Source: Oscillospiraceae bacterium (lineage in GTDB: Bacteria; Bacillota_A; Clostridia; Oscillospirales; Oscillospiraceae). Taken from it: a DNA stretch of 20,460 nt. The stretch is taken from contig JAFUES010000071.1 of assembly GCA_017470325.1 (NCBI GenBank), positions 1 through 20,460 of the forward strand, in the 5' to 3' direction. The notes under the pieces are model-generated. The model saw only the letters and a program-made list of their open reading frames with translations, made no database searches and was not told the origin of the DNA. A program made the translations under genes and the position numbers. Shown here in pieces: positions 7,922 to 14,836 of the stretch. The first letter of the stretch is position 1; each line of letters begins with the position of its first letter.

Positions 7922-9838
7922 TTAAAACAGCTCCGCCACCAGTCCGGCAAAGCCCACCGGGTCCTCCACCTCGGTGCCGGCGGTCATCTCCGCCAGGACG
8001 GACAGGATCTTCGCCAGCTTCGCCGCCTTATCCTTGTCGTTGTCATAGGCTTCCTTCAGCACGGTAAAGGCGTGGTGGTCCGGGTTCAGCTCCAGGACAC
8101 GGGTGGCGCGGATCTTCCGGGCCTCCTCACTGGGGCCGTGGCGGAAGTAGCGCTCCATCTCCAGGGTGATGCCGCCCTCGGTGGTCAGGCAGCAGGGCTG
8201 GGTGCTCAGCTTGCGGGACAGGCGCACCTTGGCCACGCCCTCGCCCACGGACTCCTTTACGAAGTCCAGCAGCTCCTTGTTCTCGATGTCCCGCTCCTCG
8301 GCGGCCTTCTTCTCCTCCTCGGTCTCGAAGCCCAGATCGTCGGTGACCACGTTGCAGAAGCGCTTGCCGTCCTGCTCCCGCAGAGCCTCCAGCACCATCT
8401 CGTCCAGGGGGCTGGTCAGATAGATCAGCTCATAGCCGCGCTTGTGGACCTCCTCGCACTGGGGCAGGCTCATGGCGCGCTTGACTGTGTCCGCTGTGGC
8501 AAAGTAGATGGCTTTCTGGCTCTCGGGCATGCCCTCTACGTATTCTTTCAGCGTGACCTGACGGTCCTGATCCGTGTAGAAAATCAGCAGATCCCGCAGG
8601 AAGTCCTTATAGCGGCCGTACTCGTCGCAGACGCCCACCTTCAGATCGGTGCCGAAGTTGGCAAAGAAGGTCTCGTACCGGGGCCGGTCGTCCCGCATCA
8701 TCTTTTCCAGCTCGCCCTTGATGCGCTTTTCCAGGTTCTGGCCGATGATGCGCAGCTGCCGGTCATGCTGCAGCAGCTCGCGGGAGATGTTCAGGCTCAG
8801 ATCCGGGGAGTCCACCACGCCCTTGACGAAGTCAAAATATTCATGGACCAGCTTGTCGCACTTCTCCATGATCATTACGCCGTTGGCGTAAAGGGTGATA
8901 CCGCCCTTGTTGTCGCCGGAAAAAGCGTTCTCGTTCTGGTCGCCGGGGATGAAGAGCAGGGCCTTGTAGCTGACCGCGCCCTCGGCGCTGATGCGCACCA
9001 GAGCCGCCGGATCCTTGCGCCCGTGGTTCTTCTCCTTGTAAAACTGGATGCAGTCGTCGTCGGTGACCTCGCTCTTGCTGCGCTGCCAGATGGGGACCAT
9101 GCTGTTGATGGTCTCGTTCTCGGTGACCATCTTGTATTCATACTTGGGATTACCCGCGTCATCGGTCTCCCCGGTCTCGTAGCGTTCCTGGTGCTCCACA
9201 TCCATCTTGATGGGCCAGCGCACATAGTCGGAATACTTGCGCACCAGGGCCTTGATCTTCCAGACCTCCAGATAGGAGCCGTAGATCTCCTCCTCGGTGT
9301 CGGGCTTGATGTGCATGATCACATCGGTGCCCACGGTGTCCTTCTCGATGGGGGTGACGGTGTAGCCGTCGGCGCCCTTGCTGTGCCACTGAACGCCCTG
9401 CTCCTCCCCGTATTTCCGGGACAGGACGGTGACCTCGTCGGACACCATGAAGGCGGAGTAGAAGCCCACGCCGAACTGGCCGATGATACTCAGATCCTCG
9501 CCCTCGGCGGTCTCGGCGTCCATCTCGCCCTTGAAGGTATAGGAGCCGCTCTTGGCGATGACGCCCAGGTTGTTTTCCGCCTCGGCCTGGGTCATGCCGA
9601 TACCGTTGTCGCGCACGGTGATGGTGCGCGCCTCTTTATCCAGAATAATGTCGATCTTATAATCCGCCCGGCTGAGCGGCACGTTCTCGTCGGTCAAGGA
9701 CAGATAGCACAGCTTGTCGATGGCGTCGGACGCGTTGGAGATGATCTCCCGCAAAAAGATCTCCTTATTGGTGTAGATGGAGTTGATCATCAGGTCCAAA
9801 AGCCGCTTCGATTCTGCCTTGAATTGTTTCTTTGCCAT
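7922..9838 (-). CDS. htpG: Molecular chaperone HtpG (Hsp90)
   Basis: This is bacterial Hsp90 (638 residues, normal length), a cytosolic dimeric ATP-dependent chaperone. The N-terminal GHKL ATPase shows E31 and N35 in EIISNASDAI, DNGIGM (77-82) and GQFGVGFYSAF (120-130). The middle domain with the catalytic-loop region SLNISRELLQ comes next, followed by a dimerisation domain ending LVAELF. There is no MEEVD tail, as expected for bacteria. The ATG at 9838 follows GGAGG 12 nt upstream, a slightly long spacing. A good vegetative promoter with an extended -10 lies about 40 bp upstream. No CIRCE inverted repeat was seen in the 200-bp upstream region, so HrcA control is not supported here. It is the first gene of the minus-strand run. 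Confidence 0.98.
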   Translation of the reverse strand: MAKKQFKAESKRLLDLMINSIYTNKEIFLREIISNASDAIDKLCYLSLTDENVPLSRADYKIDIILDKEARTITVRDNGIGMTQAEAENNLGVIAKSGSYTFKGEMDAETAEGEDLSIIGQFGVGFYSAFMVSDEVTVLSRKYGEEQGVQWHSKGADGYTVTPIEKDTVGTDVIMHIKPDTEEEIYGSYLEVWKIKALVRKYSDYVRWPIKMDVEHQERYETGETDDAGNPKYEYKMVTENETINSMVPIWQRSKSEVTDDDCIQFYKEKNHGRKDPAALVRISAEGAVSYKALLFIPGDQNENAFSGDNKGGITLYANGVMIMEKCDKLVHEYFDFVKGVVDSPDLSLNISRELLQHDRQLRIIGQNLEKRIKGELEKMMRDDRPRYETFFANFGTDLKVGVCDEYGRYKDFLRDLLIFYTDQDRQVTLKEYVEGMPESQKAIYFATADTVKRAMSLPQCEEVHKRGYELIYLTSPLDEMVLEALREQDGKRFCNVVTDDLGFETEEEKKAAEERDIENKELLDFVKESVGEGVAKVRLSRKLSTQPCCLTTEGGITLEMERYFRHGPSEEARKIRATRVLELNPDHHAFTVLKEAYDNDKDKAAKLAKILSVLAEMTAGTEVEDPVGFAGLVAELF

Positions 9839-9877
9839 GTTCTTACTAAACCTCCGTGCATGGTACTACAAAGATAT

Positions 9878-9905
9878 AGTATACCACAATTCTCCATAAT
9901 TTCAA
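9878..9905 (-). promoter_or_regulatory. Sigma-A-type promoter for htpG
   Basis: On the minus strand TTGAAA (9900-9905) is followed after 16 bp by TATACT (9878-9883), with TG one base before the -10 (extended -10). It points to htpG and is the only strong promoter seen for the six-gene run. Confidence 0.75.
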
Positions 9906-9967
9906 CAGAAAGGAATGTATAAATCCGACAAGTTCGCAATGTTCACAGTTCGTACATCTTGCCTGCG

Positions 9968-9996
9968 TTGACTTCCCGCCCGCGGGCTGTTAGAAT
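9968..9996 (+). promoter_or_regulatory. Sigma-A-type promoter for hflK-hflC-acnX
   Basis: TTGACT (9968-9973), a 17-bp spacer and TAGAAT (9991-9996) form a near-consensus promoter. The spacer contains the palindrome CCCGCGGG. The predicted leader is about 55 nt before the hflK-like start. It diverges from the htpG promoter, and the two -35 boxes are about 60 bp apart. Confidence 0.75.
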
Positions 9997-10046
9997 GATA
10001 ACAAGCCCTGCGCTTTTTTTGATCATCCAATATACCAATATAGAAT

Positions 10047-10062
10047 GGAGGAATGCGCTTTG
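10047..10062 (+). promoter_or_regulatory. Ribosome binding site and TTG start for the hflK-like gene
   Basis: GGAGG at 10047-10051 is the only good ribosome site here and lies 8 nt before an in-frame TTG (10060-10062). The in-frame ATG at 10045 overlaps this site and has no site of its own. The ATG at 10053 is in another frame. TTG is therefore the likely start. Confidence 0.7.
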
Positions 10063-10968
10063 CTTTTGAAAATCCGACGCATCGGCGTCATAGCGCTTGT
10101 GGTCCTGCTGGTCCTGGTCCTGGTGTTCGGTTCCTTCTACAACGTGTCCGAGCAGCAGAACGCGGTGGTCACCATGTTCGGCGAGGTCTTGCGCACCGAT
10201 ACGGCGGGCCTGTATTTCAAGGTCCCGCTGATCCAACAGGTCCGTCTGGTGGACATCACCACCCACGGCACAGGCATCGGCTACTCGGTGTCCCCCTCCG
10301 GGCAGAACATCACCAACTCCATGGACGGGATCATGATCACCAAGGACTTCAACCTGATCAACATCGATTTCTACCTGGAGTACAAGGTCAGCGACCCGGT
10401 GGCCTACCTGTACAATTCCCACCAGCCCGAGGAGATCCTGAAAAACATCGCCCTGGCCTCCATCCGCAGCACGGTCATCAACTACACCGTGGATGAGGCC
10501 ATGACCACCGGCAAGAGCGCCATCCAGGCCGAGGTCAAGGAGAAGATGGTCCAGGAGCTGAGCGAACAGAACATCGGCATCCAAGTGGTCAACATCACCG
10601 TCCAGGACGCGGAGCCGCCCACGGCGGAGATCATCCGGGCCTTCAAGGAAGTGGAGACCGCTAAGCAGGGGGCCGAGACCAACATCAACCAGGCCCACAA
10701 ATACGAAAACCAGCAGATCCCCGCCGCCGAGGCGGAGGCTGACCGGATCATCCAGAATGCCCAGGCGCAGAAGGCCACCCGCGTGGCCGAGGCCGAGGGC
10801 CAGGTGGCCCGCTTCAACGCCATGTTCGACCAGTACATCCTCAACCCACTGATCACCAAGCAGCGCATGTTCTATGAGACCATGGAGCAGCTGCTGCCCG
10901 GCATGAAGGTGATCATTACCGACGGCGACACCCAGACCATGCTGCCCTTGGACAGCTTTGCGGACTGA
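10060..10968 (+). CDS. HflK-like SPFH/prohibitin-family membrane protein
   Basis: This is an SPFH-domain (stomatin/prohibitin/HflK/C) protein of 302 residues from the TTG start chosen by the ribosome site. A short basic N-terminus leads into one membrane helix (IGVIALVVLLVLVLVFGSF). The SPFH domain begins NVSEQQNAVVTMFGEV, and a helical coiled-coil tail rich in Ala, Glu and Gln follows (about 190-250, with KYENQQIPAAEAEADRI). HflK and HflC form large cage-like membrane assemblies that in E. coli surround the FtsH protease. No ftsH gene is in the window, so the partner here is unknown. The HflC-like gene starts 11 bp downstream, the usual pairing. A promoter lies about 60 bp upstream. Assignment to HflK rather than HflC rests on gene order and the longer loop with the NITNSMDG segment. 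Confidence 0.88.
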   Translation: MLLKIRRIGVIALVVLLVLVLVFGSFYNVSEQQNAVVTMFGEVLRTDTAGLYFKVPLIQQVRLVDITTHGTGIGYSVSPSGQNITNSMDGIMITKDFNLINIDFYLEYKVSDPVAYLYNSHQPEEILKNIALASIRSTVINYTVDEAMTTGKSAIQAEVKEKMVQELSEQNIGIQVVNITVQDAEPPTAEIIRAFKEVETAKQGAETNINQAHKYENQQIPAAEAEADRIIQNAQAQKATRVAEAEGQVARFNAMFDQYILNPLITKQRMFYETMEQLLPGMKVIITDGDTQTMLPLDSFAD

Positions 10969-10979
10969 GAGGTGGACCT

Positions 10980-11864
10980 ATGGATATCAAGAAAACCGTC
11001 AAGCGGATCCTGAGCATCGTGCTGGTGCTGGTATTGATCATCGTGCTGCTGGACTGCGTGTATACGGTCCCCCAGAAGCAGTATGTGGCCGTACGCCAAT
11101 TCGGCCGCATCGTGAAGATCGTGGACACGCCGGGTCTCAAGTTCAAGACCCCCTTCGTTCAGAGCATCCAGCGCATCAGCGCCGCCACCATCCTCTACGA
11201 CATCCCCGCCTCAGACGTGATCACCAAGGACAAGAAGTCCATGATCTCCGACAACTACGTGCTCTGGCGGGTAGTCAACCCCACCCTCTACATCCAGACC
11301 CTCAACGCGGTGGAGGCCCGGGCCGAGGAGCGCATCGAAGCCGCGGTCTACAACAGTCTGAAGAAGATCATCTCCTCCATGACTCAGGATGAAATCATCG
11401 CCGCCCGGGGCGAGCGGCTCACCACTCTGATCACCGACGACGCCAACGCCGACATCCAGGTCTACGGCATCGAGATCATCCAGTCCCAGATCAAGGCCCT
11501 GGACCTGCCGGACGACAACAAGGAGGCCGTCTTCTCCCGCATGATCTCCGAGCGTGAGAACATCGCCGCCGGCTATGCCGCCGAGGGTGAGGCCGAGGCC
11601 CAGAAGATTCGCAACGACGCGGACCGGGAGGTGGCCATCATGAAGGCCGAGGCCGAGAAGGAGGCCGCCCAGATCATCGGCGAGGGCGAAGCGGAGTATA
11701 TGGCCATCCTGCAGGAGGCCTACAACAGTGAGGAAAAGGCGGAGTTTTACAACTTCATCCGCTCTCTGGACGCGCTGAAGGAATCCCTGTCCGGCGGCGA
11801 AAAGACCATCATCCTGGATAAGGACTCCGAGCTTGCCCAATTGCTGTACGGAAATCTCGGGTAA
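10980..11864 (+). CDS. hflC: HflC-like SPFH/prohibitin-family membrane protein
   Basis: This second SPFH protein has 294 residues and is probably the partner of the preceding HflK-like protein. It has a basic N-terminus, a membrane helix at about 10-27 and an SPFH domain starting TVPQKQYVAVRQFGRIV. It contains the HflC-type segments DIPASDVITKDKKSMISDNYVLWRV and SRMISERENIAAGYAAEGEAEAQKIR, followed by a charged coiled coil. The ATG at 10980 has AGGTGG 4 nt upstream in the 11-bp gap. A small hairpin (TCGGGT / ACCCGA, 11857-11870) overlaps the stop codon, just before the aconitase X genes. The family is linked to membrane protein quality control and membrane microdomains. The specific role here cannot be read from the sequence. 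Confidence 0.9.
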   Translation: MDIKKTVKRILSIVLVLVLIIVLLDCVYTVPQKQYVAVRQFGRIVKIVDTPGLKFKTPFVQSIQRISAATILYDIPASDVITKDKKSMISDNYVLWRVVNPTLYIQTLNAVEARAEERIEAAVYNSLKKIISSMTQDEIIAARGERLTTLITDDANADIQVYGIEIIQSQIKALDLPDDNKEAVFSRMISERENIAAGYAAEGEAEAQKIRNDADREVAIMKAEAEKEAAQIIGEGEAEYMAILQEAYNSEEKAEFYNFIRSLDALKESLSGGEKTIILDKDSELAQLLYGNLG

Positions 11865-11896
11865 ACCCGATACTATAAACACAAGGAAGTGATCGA

Positions 11897-13171
11897 ATGA
11901 ATCTCACCCCTGAGCAGCAGGCCCTGCTGGACGGCAGCGAAGGCGAGGTCATGGCCAAGATCGTCAAGACCCTGGTCATGTACGGCGACACCTTCAACGC
12001 CCAGCGCATGGTGCCTGTCACCAGCAATCTGGGGCACACGGTCATCAGCTTCGGTCTGGAGGTCATGAAGCCGGTCTACGATCTGTACGACACACTGATC
12101 GCGGCCGGTCTCCCCGAGGGCCAGAAGTTTACCGCCGACCCCAAGCCCCTGGACCCCAAGGTCCCCTCCACGCTGCTGGACGACCTGGTGTTCAAAAAGA
12201 TCATGTACACCCAGCAAAAGCGCTATGAGGAGCAGATGCGCAAGTTGGGCATCACCAGCGACGACGACTACACCTGCGCCTGCTATCTGGATCAGGTGGG
12301 CAACACCCCCAAGAAGGGCGACGTGCTGTCCTGGGCGGAATCCTCCGCTGTGGTCTACGCCAACTCCGTGCTGGGTGCCCGTTGCAACCGCAACTCCGGC
12401 ATGATCGAGCTGATGGGCTCTATCGCCGGCTTCGTGCCCGAATTCGGCCTGCTGACCGACGAGGGCCGTAAGGCCACCTGGATCGTGGAGGTCCGCTGCG
12501 AGAAGAAGCCGGAGGCTCAGCTCCTGGGCTCCGCCATCGGCATGAAGGTCATGGAGGAGGTCCCCTATGTAAAGGGTCTGGACAAATGGCTGGGCACCGA
12601 ACTGAACGACGACGCCAAGACCTACCTGAAGGACTTCGGCGCGGCCACCGCCTCCAACGGCGCCGTGGGCCTGTATCACATTGCGAACCTGACCCCCGAG
12701 GCCGTAGAGCAGGGCGAGGCCCTGATCGCCGAGGGCGCCAAGGTCTATGTGATCGACGACGCGGAGCTGGAGCGGGTCAAGGCCAATTACCCGGTCATCT
12801 GGAAAAAGCCTGACGCCAAGCCCCAGCTGTGCTTCGTGGGCTGCCCCCACATGACGCTCAAGCAGCTGCAGGACTGGACCGAAGCCGTGGGCGACAAGCT
12901 GCGGCAGAACGGCAAGGATAAGGTGACGGTCCCCACCGTGTTCACCGCGCCCATCCCTGTGATCCGGGAATTTGAGAAGACCATGGACGCCTACCGGCTG
13001 AAGAAGTACGGTGTGGTGCTCAGCTACATCTGTCCGCTGATGTACATGAACAACCCCCTGTGCAAGAGCAAGGCGGTCATCACCTCGTCCAACAAGCTGC
13101 GCACCTATACCAGCGCCCGCTACTACACCGAGGCGGAGATCCTGGACATCATCACCGGAGGGAGGGTCTGA
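11897..13171 (+). CDS. Aconitase X large (catalytic) subunit
   Basis: This is the large subunit of a split aconitase X (AcnX, Pfam DUF521/AcnX_catalytic), 424 residues. Characterised AcnX enzymes are lyases/dehydratases: bacterial ones dehydrate cis-3-hydroxy-L-proline, and archaeal ones dehydrate mevalonate 5-phosphate in a modified mevalonate route. Family-type segments seen are VTSNLGHTVISFGLEVMKPV, NSVLGARCNRNSGMIELMGSIAG, CFVGCPHMT and the C-terminal NNPLCKSKAVITSSNKLRTYTSARYY. Cysteines in these blocks are candidates for iron binding. The ATG at 11897 follows AAGGAAGTGA. It lies 32 bp after hflC with no convincing promoter, so it is probably in the same operon. No proline-utilisation or isoprenoid gene is nearby, so the substrate cannot be chosen from context. 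Confidence 0.93.
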   Translation: MNLTPEQQALLDGSEGEVMAKIVKTLVMYGDTFNAQRMVPVTSNLGHTVISFGLEVMKPVYDLYDTLIAAGLPEGQKFTADPKPLDPKVPSTLLDDLVFKKIMYTQQKRYEEQMRKLGITSDDDYTCACYLDQVGNTPKKGDVLSWAESSAVVYANSVLGARCNRNSGMIELMGSIAGFVPEFGLLTDEGRKATWIVEVRCEKKPEAQLLGSAIGMKVMEEVPYVKGLDKWLGTELNDDAKTYLKDFGAATASNGAVGLYHIANLTPEAVEQGEALIAEGAKVYVIDDAELERVKANYPVIWKKPDAKPQLCFVGCPHMTLKQLQDWTEAVGDKLRQNGKDKVTVPTVFTAPIPVIREFEKTMDAYRLKKYGVVLSYICPLMYMNNPLCKSKAVITSSNKLRTYTSARYYTEAEILDIITGGRV

Positions 13172-13173
13172 GC

Positions 13174-13614
13174 ATGAAACAGTTTCAAGGACGCGTCATC
13201 GTCCCCGGCACCTGCAAGGCCGAGGCTCTGGTGAGCCACGGCGGCTTCAACACCCTGGCCAGCTACCAGATGGCCCTGATGTTCGGCGACAAGCAGGTCA
13301 AGTGCGGCGATCAGAACAACGCCGACATTTATAAGCAGTCCATGATCGGCAAGGCTCTGTGCCTGCCCATGACCATCGGCTCCACCACCGGCGGCATGGT
13401 GCTCTACACCGTGTGCGCCCTGGGCAAGCAGCCCGCCTGCATGCTCTTCTCCATGCCCATCGACTCTCTGGCCGCCTCCGGCGCCATTTTGAGCGATGTG
13501 TGGACCGACAGCAAGATGCCCGTGGTGGACATGCTGGGCGAGGACTTTCTCAACTACGTCCAGACCGGCATGACCGTCACTGTGGGCGACAACGGTCTGG
13601 TCACCGTGGAGTAA
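13174..13614 (+). CDS. Aconitase X small (swivel) subunit
   Basis: This 146-residue protein is the swivel-domain subunit of split aconitase X (Pfam DUF126). It joins the large subunit to complete the active site, playing the part of aconitase domain 4. Typical segments are MKQFQGRVIVPGTCKAEALVSHGGFN near the N-terminus, then QSMIGKALCLPMTIGSTTGGMVLY and LEDFLNYVQ-like GEDFLNYVQTGMTVTV. The ATG at 13174 is 2 bp after the large-subunit stop, and its GGAGG site lies inside the end of that gene, so the two are translationally coupled. The open frame extends upstream to 13060, but that part overlaps the large subunit and is not coding. A terminator hairpin follows 18 bp downstream. Confidence 0.93.
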   Translation: MKQFQGRVIVPGTCKAEALVSHGGFNTLASYQMALMFGDKQVKCGDQNNADIYKQSMIGKALCLPMTIGSTTGGMVLYTVCALGKQPACMLFSMPIDSLAASGAILSDVWTDSKMPVVDMLGEDFLNYVQTGMTVTVGDNGLVTVE

Positions 13615-13631
13615 ACACAGATCGCGCAAAA

Positions 13632-13675
13632 CAAGCAGAACACCGTCTTGCTGCGGTGTTCTGCTTGACACTTTT
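13632..13675 (+). terminator. Intrinsic terminator of the acnX operon
   Basis: A perfect 14-bp stem (13632-13645 with 13654-13667, 8-nt loop) is followed by ACACTTTT, a short and imperfect T-tract. The end of the 3' arm overlaps the -35 box of the tRNA-Leu promoter. Confidence 0.8.
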
Positions 13676-13693
13676 CCCCCCAAGTGATACATT
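13665..13693 (+). promoter_or_regulatory. Promoter of tRNA-Leu, overlapping the upstream terminator
   Basis: A perfect -35 TTGACA (13665-13670), a 17-bp spacer and TACATT (13688-13693) with TG one base upstream (extended -10) place the start point near 13700, about 5 nt before the mature tRNA. The first bases of the -35 box are also the last bases of the terminator stem. Confidence 0.8.
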
Positions 13694-13704
13694 GAGTGTG
13701 CCGC

Positions 13705-13791
13705 GCCGGTGTGGTGGAATGGTAGACACCAGGGACTTAAAATCCCTTGACTTTTTTAGTCGTGTGCGTTCGAGTCGCATCACCGGCACCA
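13705..13791 (+). tRNA. tRNA-Leu (anticodon UAA)
   Basis: An 87-nt class II tRNA. The acceptor stem is GCCGGTG / CACCGGC, the discriminator is A and CCA is encoded. The anticodon stem AGGGA/TCCCT holds the loop CTTAAAA, giving anticodon UAA (reads UUA and UUG codons). A long variable arm (GACT / AGTC stem) and the T-loop TTCGAGT are present. All of these fit tRNA-Leu. Confidence 0.97.
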
Positions 13792-13827
13792 GAAAAGGGG
13801 AAATCCGAACAGGATTTCCCCTTTTCT
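13791..13827 (+). terminator. Terminator hairpin of tRNA-Leu
   Basis: A perfect 16-bp stem (13791-13806 with 13812-13827, loop GAACA) starts at the last base of the encoded CCA. The 3' arm is U-rich (TTTCCCCTTTTCT), but no extra T-run follows the stem. Confidence 0.75.
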
Positions 13828-13955
13828 GGTGGCCCGCCTGCGGCGGGCAAAGATCCGCTTCGCTCGAATATGGCGAGAGGGTCATACCCTCCCCTCTCGC
13901 ACTCTCCCCATGCGAACTTGAAACCCGGTTCGGATTTGGATTGCCCAGGTGCACC
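13828..13955. other. Non-coding stretch with two hairpins and a tRNA-like CACCA end
   Basis: No gene is supported here. It contains GCCCGCC / GGCGGGC (13832-13848) and GCGAGAGG / CCTCTCGC (13873-13900). It ends with GGTGCACCA directly before the A-run of the inverted repeat. That last layout resembles the 3' end of a tRNA followed by its terminator, but no cloverleaf can be folded from the sequence before it. Confidence 0.5.
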
Positions 13956-13997
13956 AAAAAAGGACTTCCGAATGGGCGGGTGTCGTAAAACAGTTTT
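13956..13997 (+). repeat. Left copy of inverted repeat flanking the scar
   Basis: It contains AAAAAAGGACTTCC (13956-13969), CGGGTGT (13977-13983) and ACAGTTTT (13990-13997). All three blocks recur in the same order on the opposite strand at 14929-14970, with 6-7 nt between blocks in both copies. Confidence 0.85.
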
Positions 13998-14013
13998 ATA
14001 GTGTTTTGCAGGG

Positions 14014-14039
14014 ACGGCATGACTTACGGGTCATGCCGT
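14014..14039. other. Stem-loop at the recombinase-fragment stop
   Basis: A 10-bp perfect inverted repeat (ACGGCATGAC / GTCATGCCGT, 6-nt loop) overlaps the stop codon of the recombinase fragment. It could be a leftover terminator, but no T-run follows on either strand. Confidence 0.6.
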
Positions 14040-14384
14040 TTCCTGTTTCATCAGTTCATCCAGAGGGATAAAACCCACGAAATCATAGCAGATACTGATG
14101 CTCTGACGCCGCTTTCCACTGCTCTTATCCGGTGCCCCAATGTAGATCGCCTTGATCAGATCATGGGCTGCATAAGCGGTCAATTCGTCCAGATCCGCAT
14201 ACTGATGGACCTTCTGAATAAACAGTTCCAAATTCTGATTCTGCTGTTCCTGTACTTCGATCTCCTGCCGCAATGTCTCAGCGTTCGTTTTCAAGGCCTG
14301 CTGCTCTTCTTCATAGCTGCTGCTCATGACAGAAAAACGTTCATCACTCAGCTTTCCGGCTACGTTGTCCTCGTAGATCCTCAC
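14031..14384 (-). pseudogene. C-terminal fragment of a large serine recombinase (DUF4368-type)
   Basis: The minus-strand frame encodes the C-terminal end of a large serine recombinase of the TnpX/TndX-like kind found on Clostridia mobilizable transposons. It shows RIYEDNVAGKLSDERFSVM, then a Glu/Gln-rich coiled coil (EEEQQALKTNAETLRQEIEVQEQQ), IGAPDKSSGKR and YDFVGFIPLDELMKQETA, as in DUF4368 tails. The catalytic resolvase domain, the recombinase domain and the zinc ribbon are all missing. The frame stays open to 14435, but beyond about 14384 the bases code for the hydrolase fragment on the other strand, so the match ends there. It is a deletion remnant and is not expected to be active. Confidence 0.85.
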
Positions 14385-14684
14385 GAATGGGCGAATATAA
14401 CCGAGGCGGAGCTGAAACACAAAGGGACGATCCACACCGCATTTGGCGAGGACTTATCCTGGGAGTATCTCTGCTATGTACGAAATCACCCCATCGACTG
14501 GATGGCGCCAACAAAGATCCTCTATGGGAGCCGTGACAACCTGACATCGCTTGAAACCATCATCGACTTTGCGGAAAAACACAGCGCCACGCTCACCGTG
14601 ATGGAAGGCGGCGAGCACTGGTTTCACACGGAGGCACAGATGCGGTTTTTGGACGACTGGATCTTGAGAGAAAGGCAGCAATAG
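14385..14684 (+). pseudogene. C-terminal fragment of an alpha/beta hydrolase
   Basis: The plus-strand frame ending at 14684 encodes the last third of an alpha/beta-fold hydrolase. It begins about EWANITEAELKHKG and continues LSWEYLCYVRNHPIDW, PTKILYGSRDNLTS (likely catalytic Asp) and VMEGGEHWFHTEAQMRFLDDWI (likely catalytic His). The nucleophile elbow and lid are missing. Upstream the frame continues through the antisense of the recombinase fragment, which is not hydrolase-like, so the gene is truncated at about 14380. The lower GC content relative to the neighbouring genes agrees with foreign origin. Confidence 0.8.
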
Positions 14685-14701
14685 AACGGAGTGAGAACCT
14701 C

Positions 14702-14773
14702 ATGAAGTTAGAACAAATAGAGACGGAACGACTGATCCTCGATTCCATCCGAGAATCGGATAAAGAGGACTAG
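14702..14773 (+). pseudogene. N-terminal stub of a GNAT-family acetyltransferase
   Basis: The 23-codon frame MKLEQIETERLILDSIRESD ends DKED and a TAG. This is a typical start of RimJ/RimL-type GNAT N-acetyltransferases (IETERLxL). The acetyl-CoA-binding part is absent. It begins 17 bp after the hydrolase fragment, so the two were probably neighbours in the lost cargo. The ten codons after the TAG (to a TAA at 14809) do not help identify it. Confidence 0.65.
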
Positions 14774-14836
14774 TGCGATCTGGGTACCGGTGAAGAGAAA
14801 AAGTAAGCAAATTAACAATTACAGCTCTATACCGTA

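Noticed and set aside
6581..9922. 1113-codon open frame on the plus strand opposite hemW and htpG
   Set aside because: It runs antisense to two clearly identified genes. Its composition (Val/Leu/His/Gln-rich, no known domain) is what GC-rich codon bias on the other strand produces, and it has no ribosome site.
9839..10044. CIRCE or other heat-shock operator upstream of htpG
   Set aside because: No TTAGCACTC-type inverted repeat is present. Only ordinary promoters were found.
13359..13988. 209-codon plus-strand frame containing MVDTRDLKSLD
   Set aside because: It crosses the acnX small subunit, its terminator and tRNA-Leu. The MVDTRDLKSL peptide is the well-known false translation of tRNA-Leu.
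13601..14020. 139-codon minus-strand frame across the tRNA-Leu region
   Set aside because: It is antisense to the tRNA and its terminator, with no ribosome site and no domain.
14001..14384. Upstream part of the plus-strand frame that ends in the hydrolase fragment
   Set aside because: This part is the antisense of the recombinase C-terminus and is not hydrolase-like. Only the part after about 14385 is coding debris.
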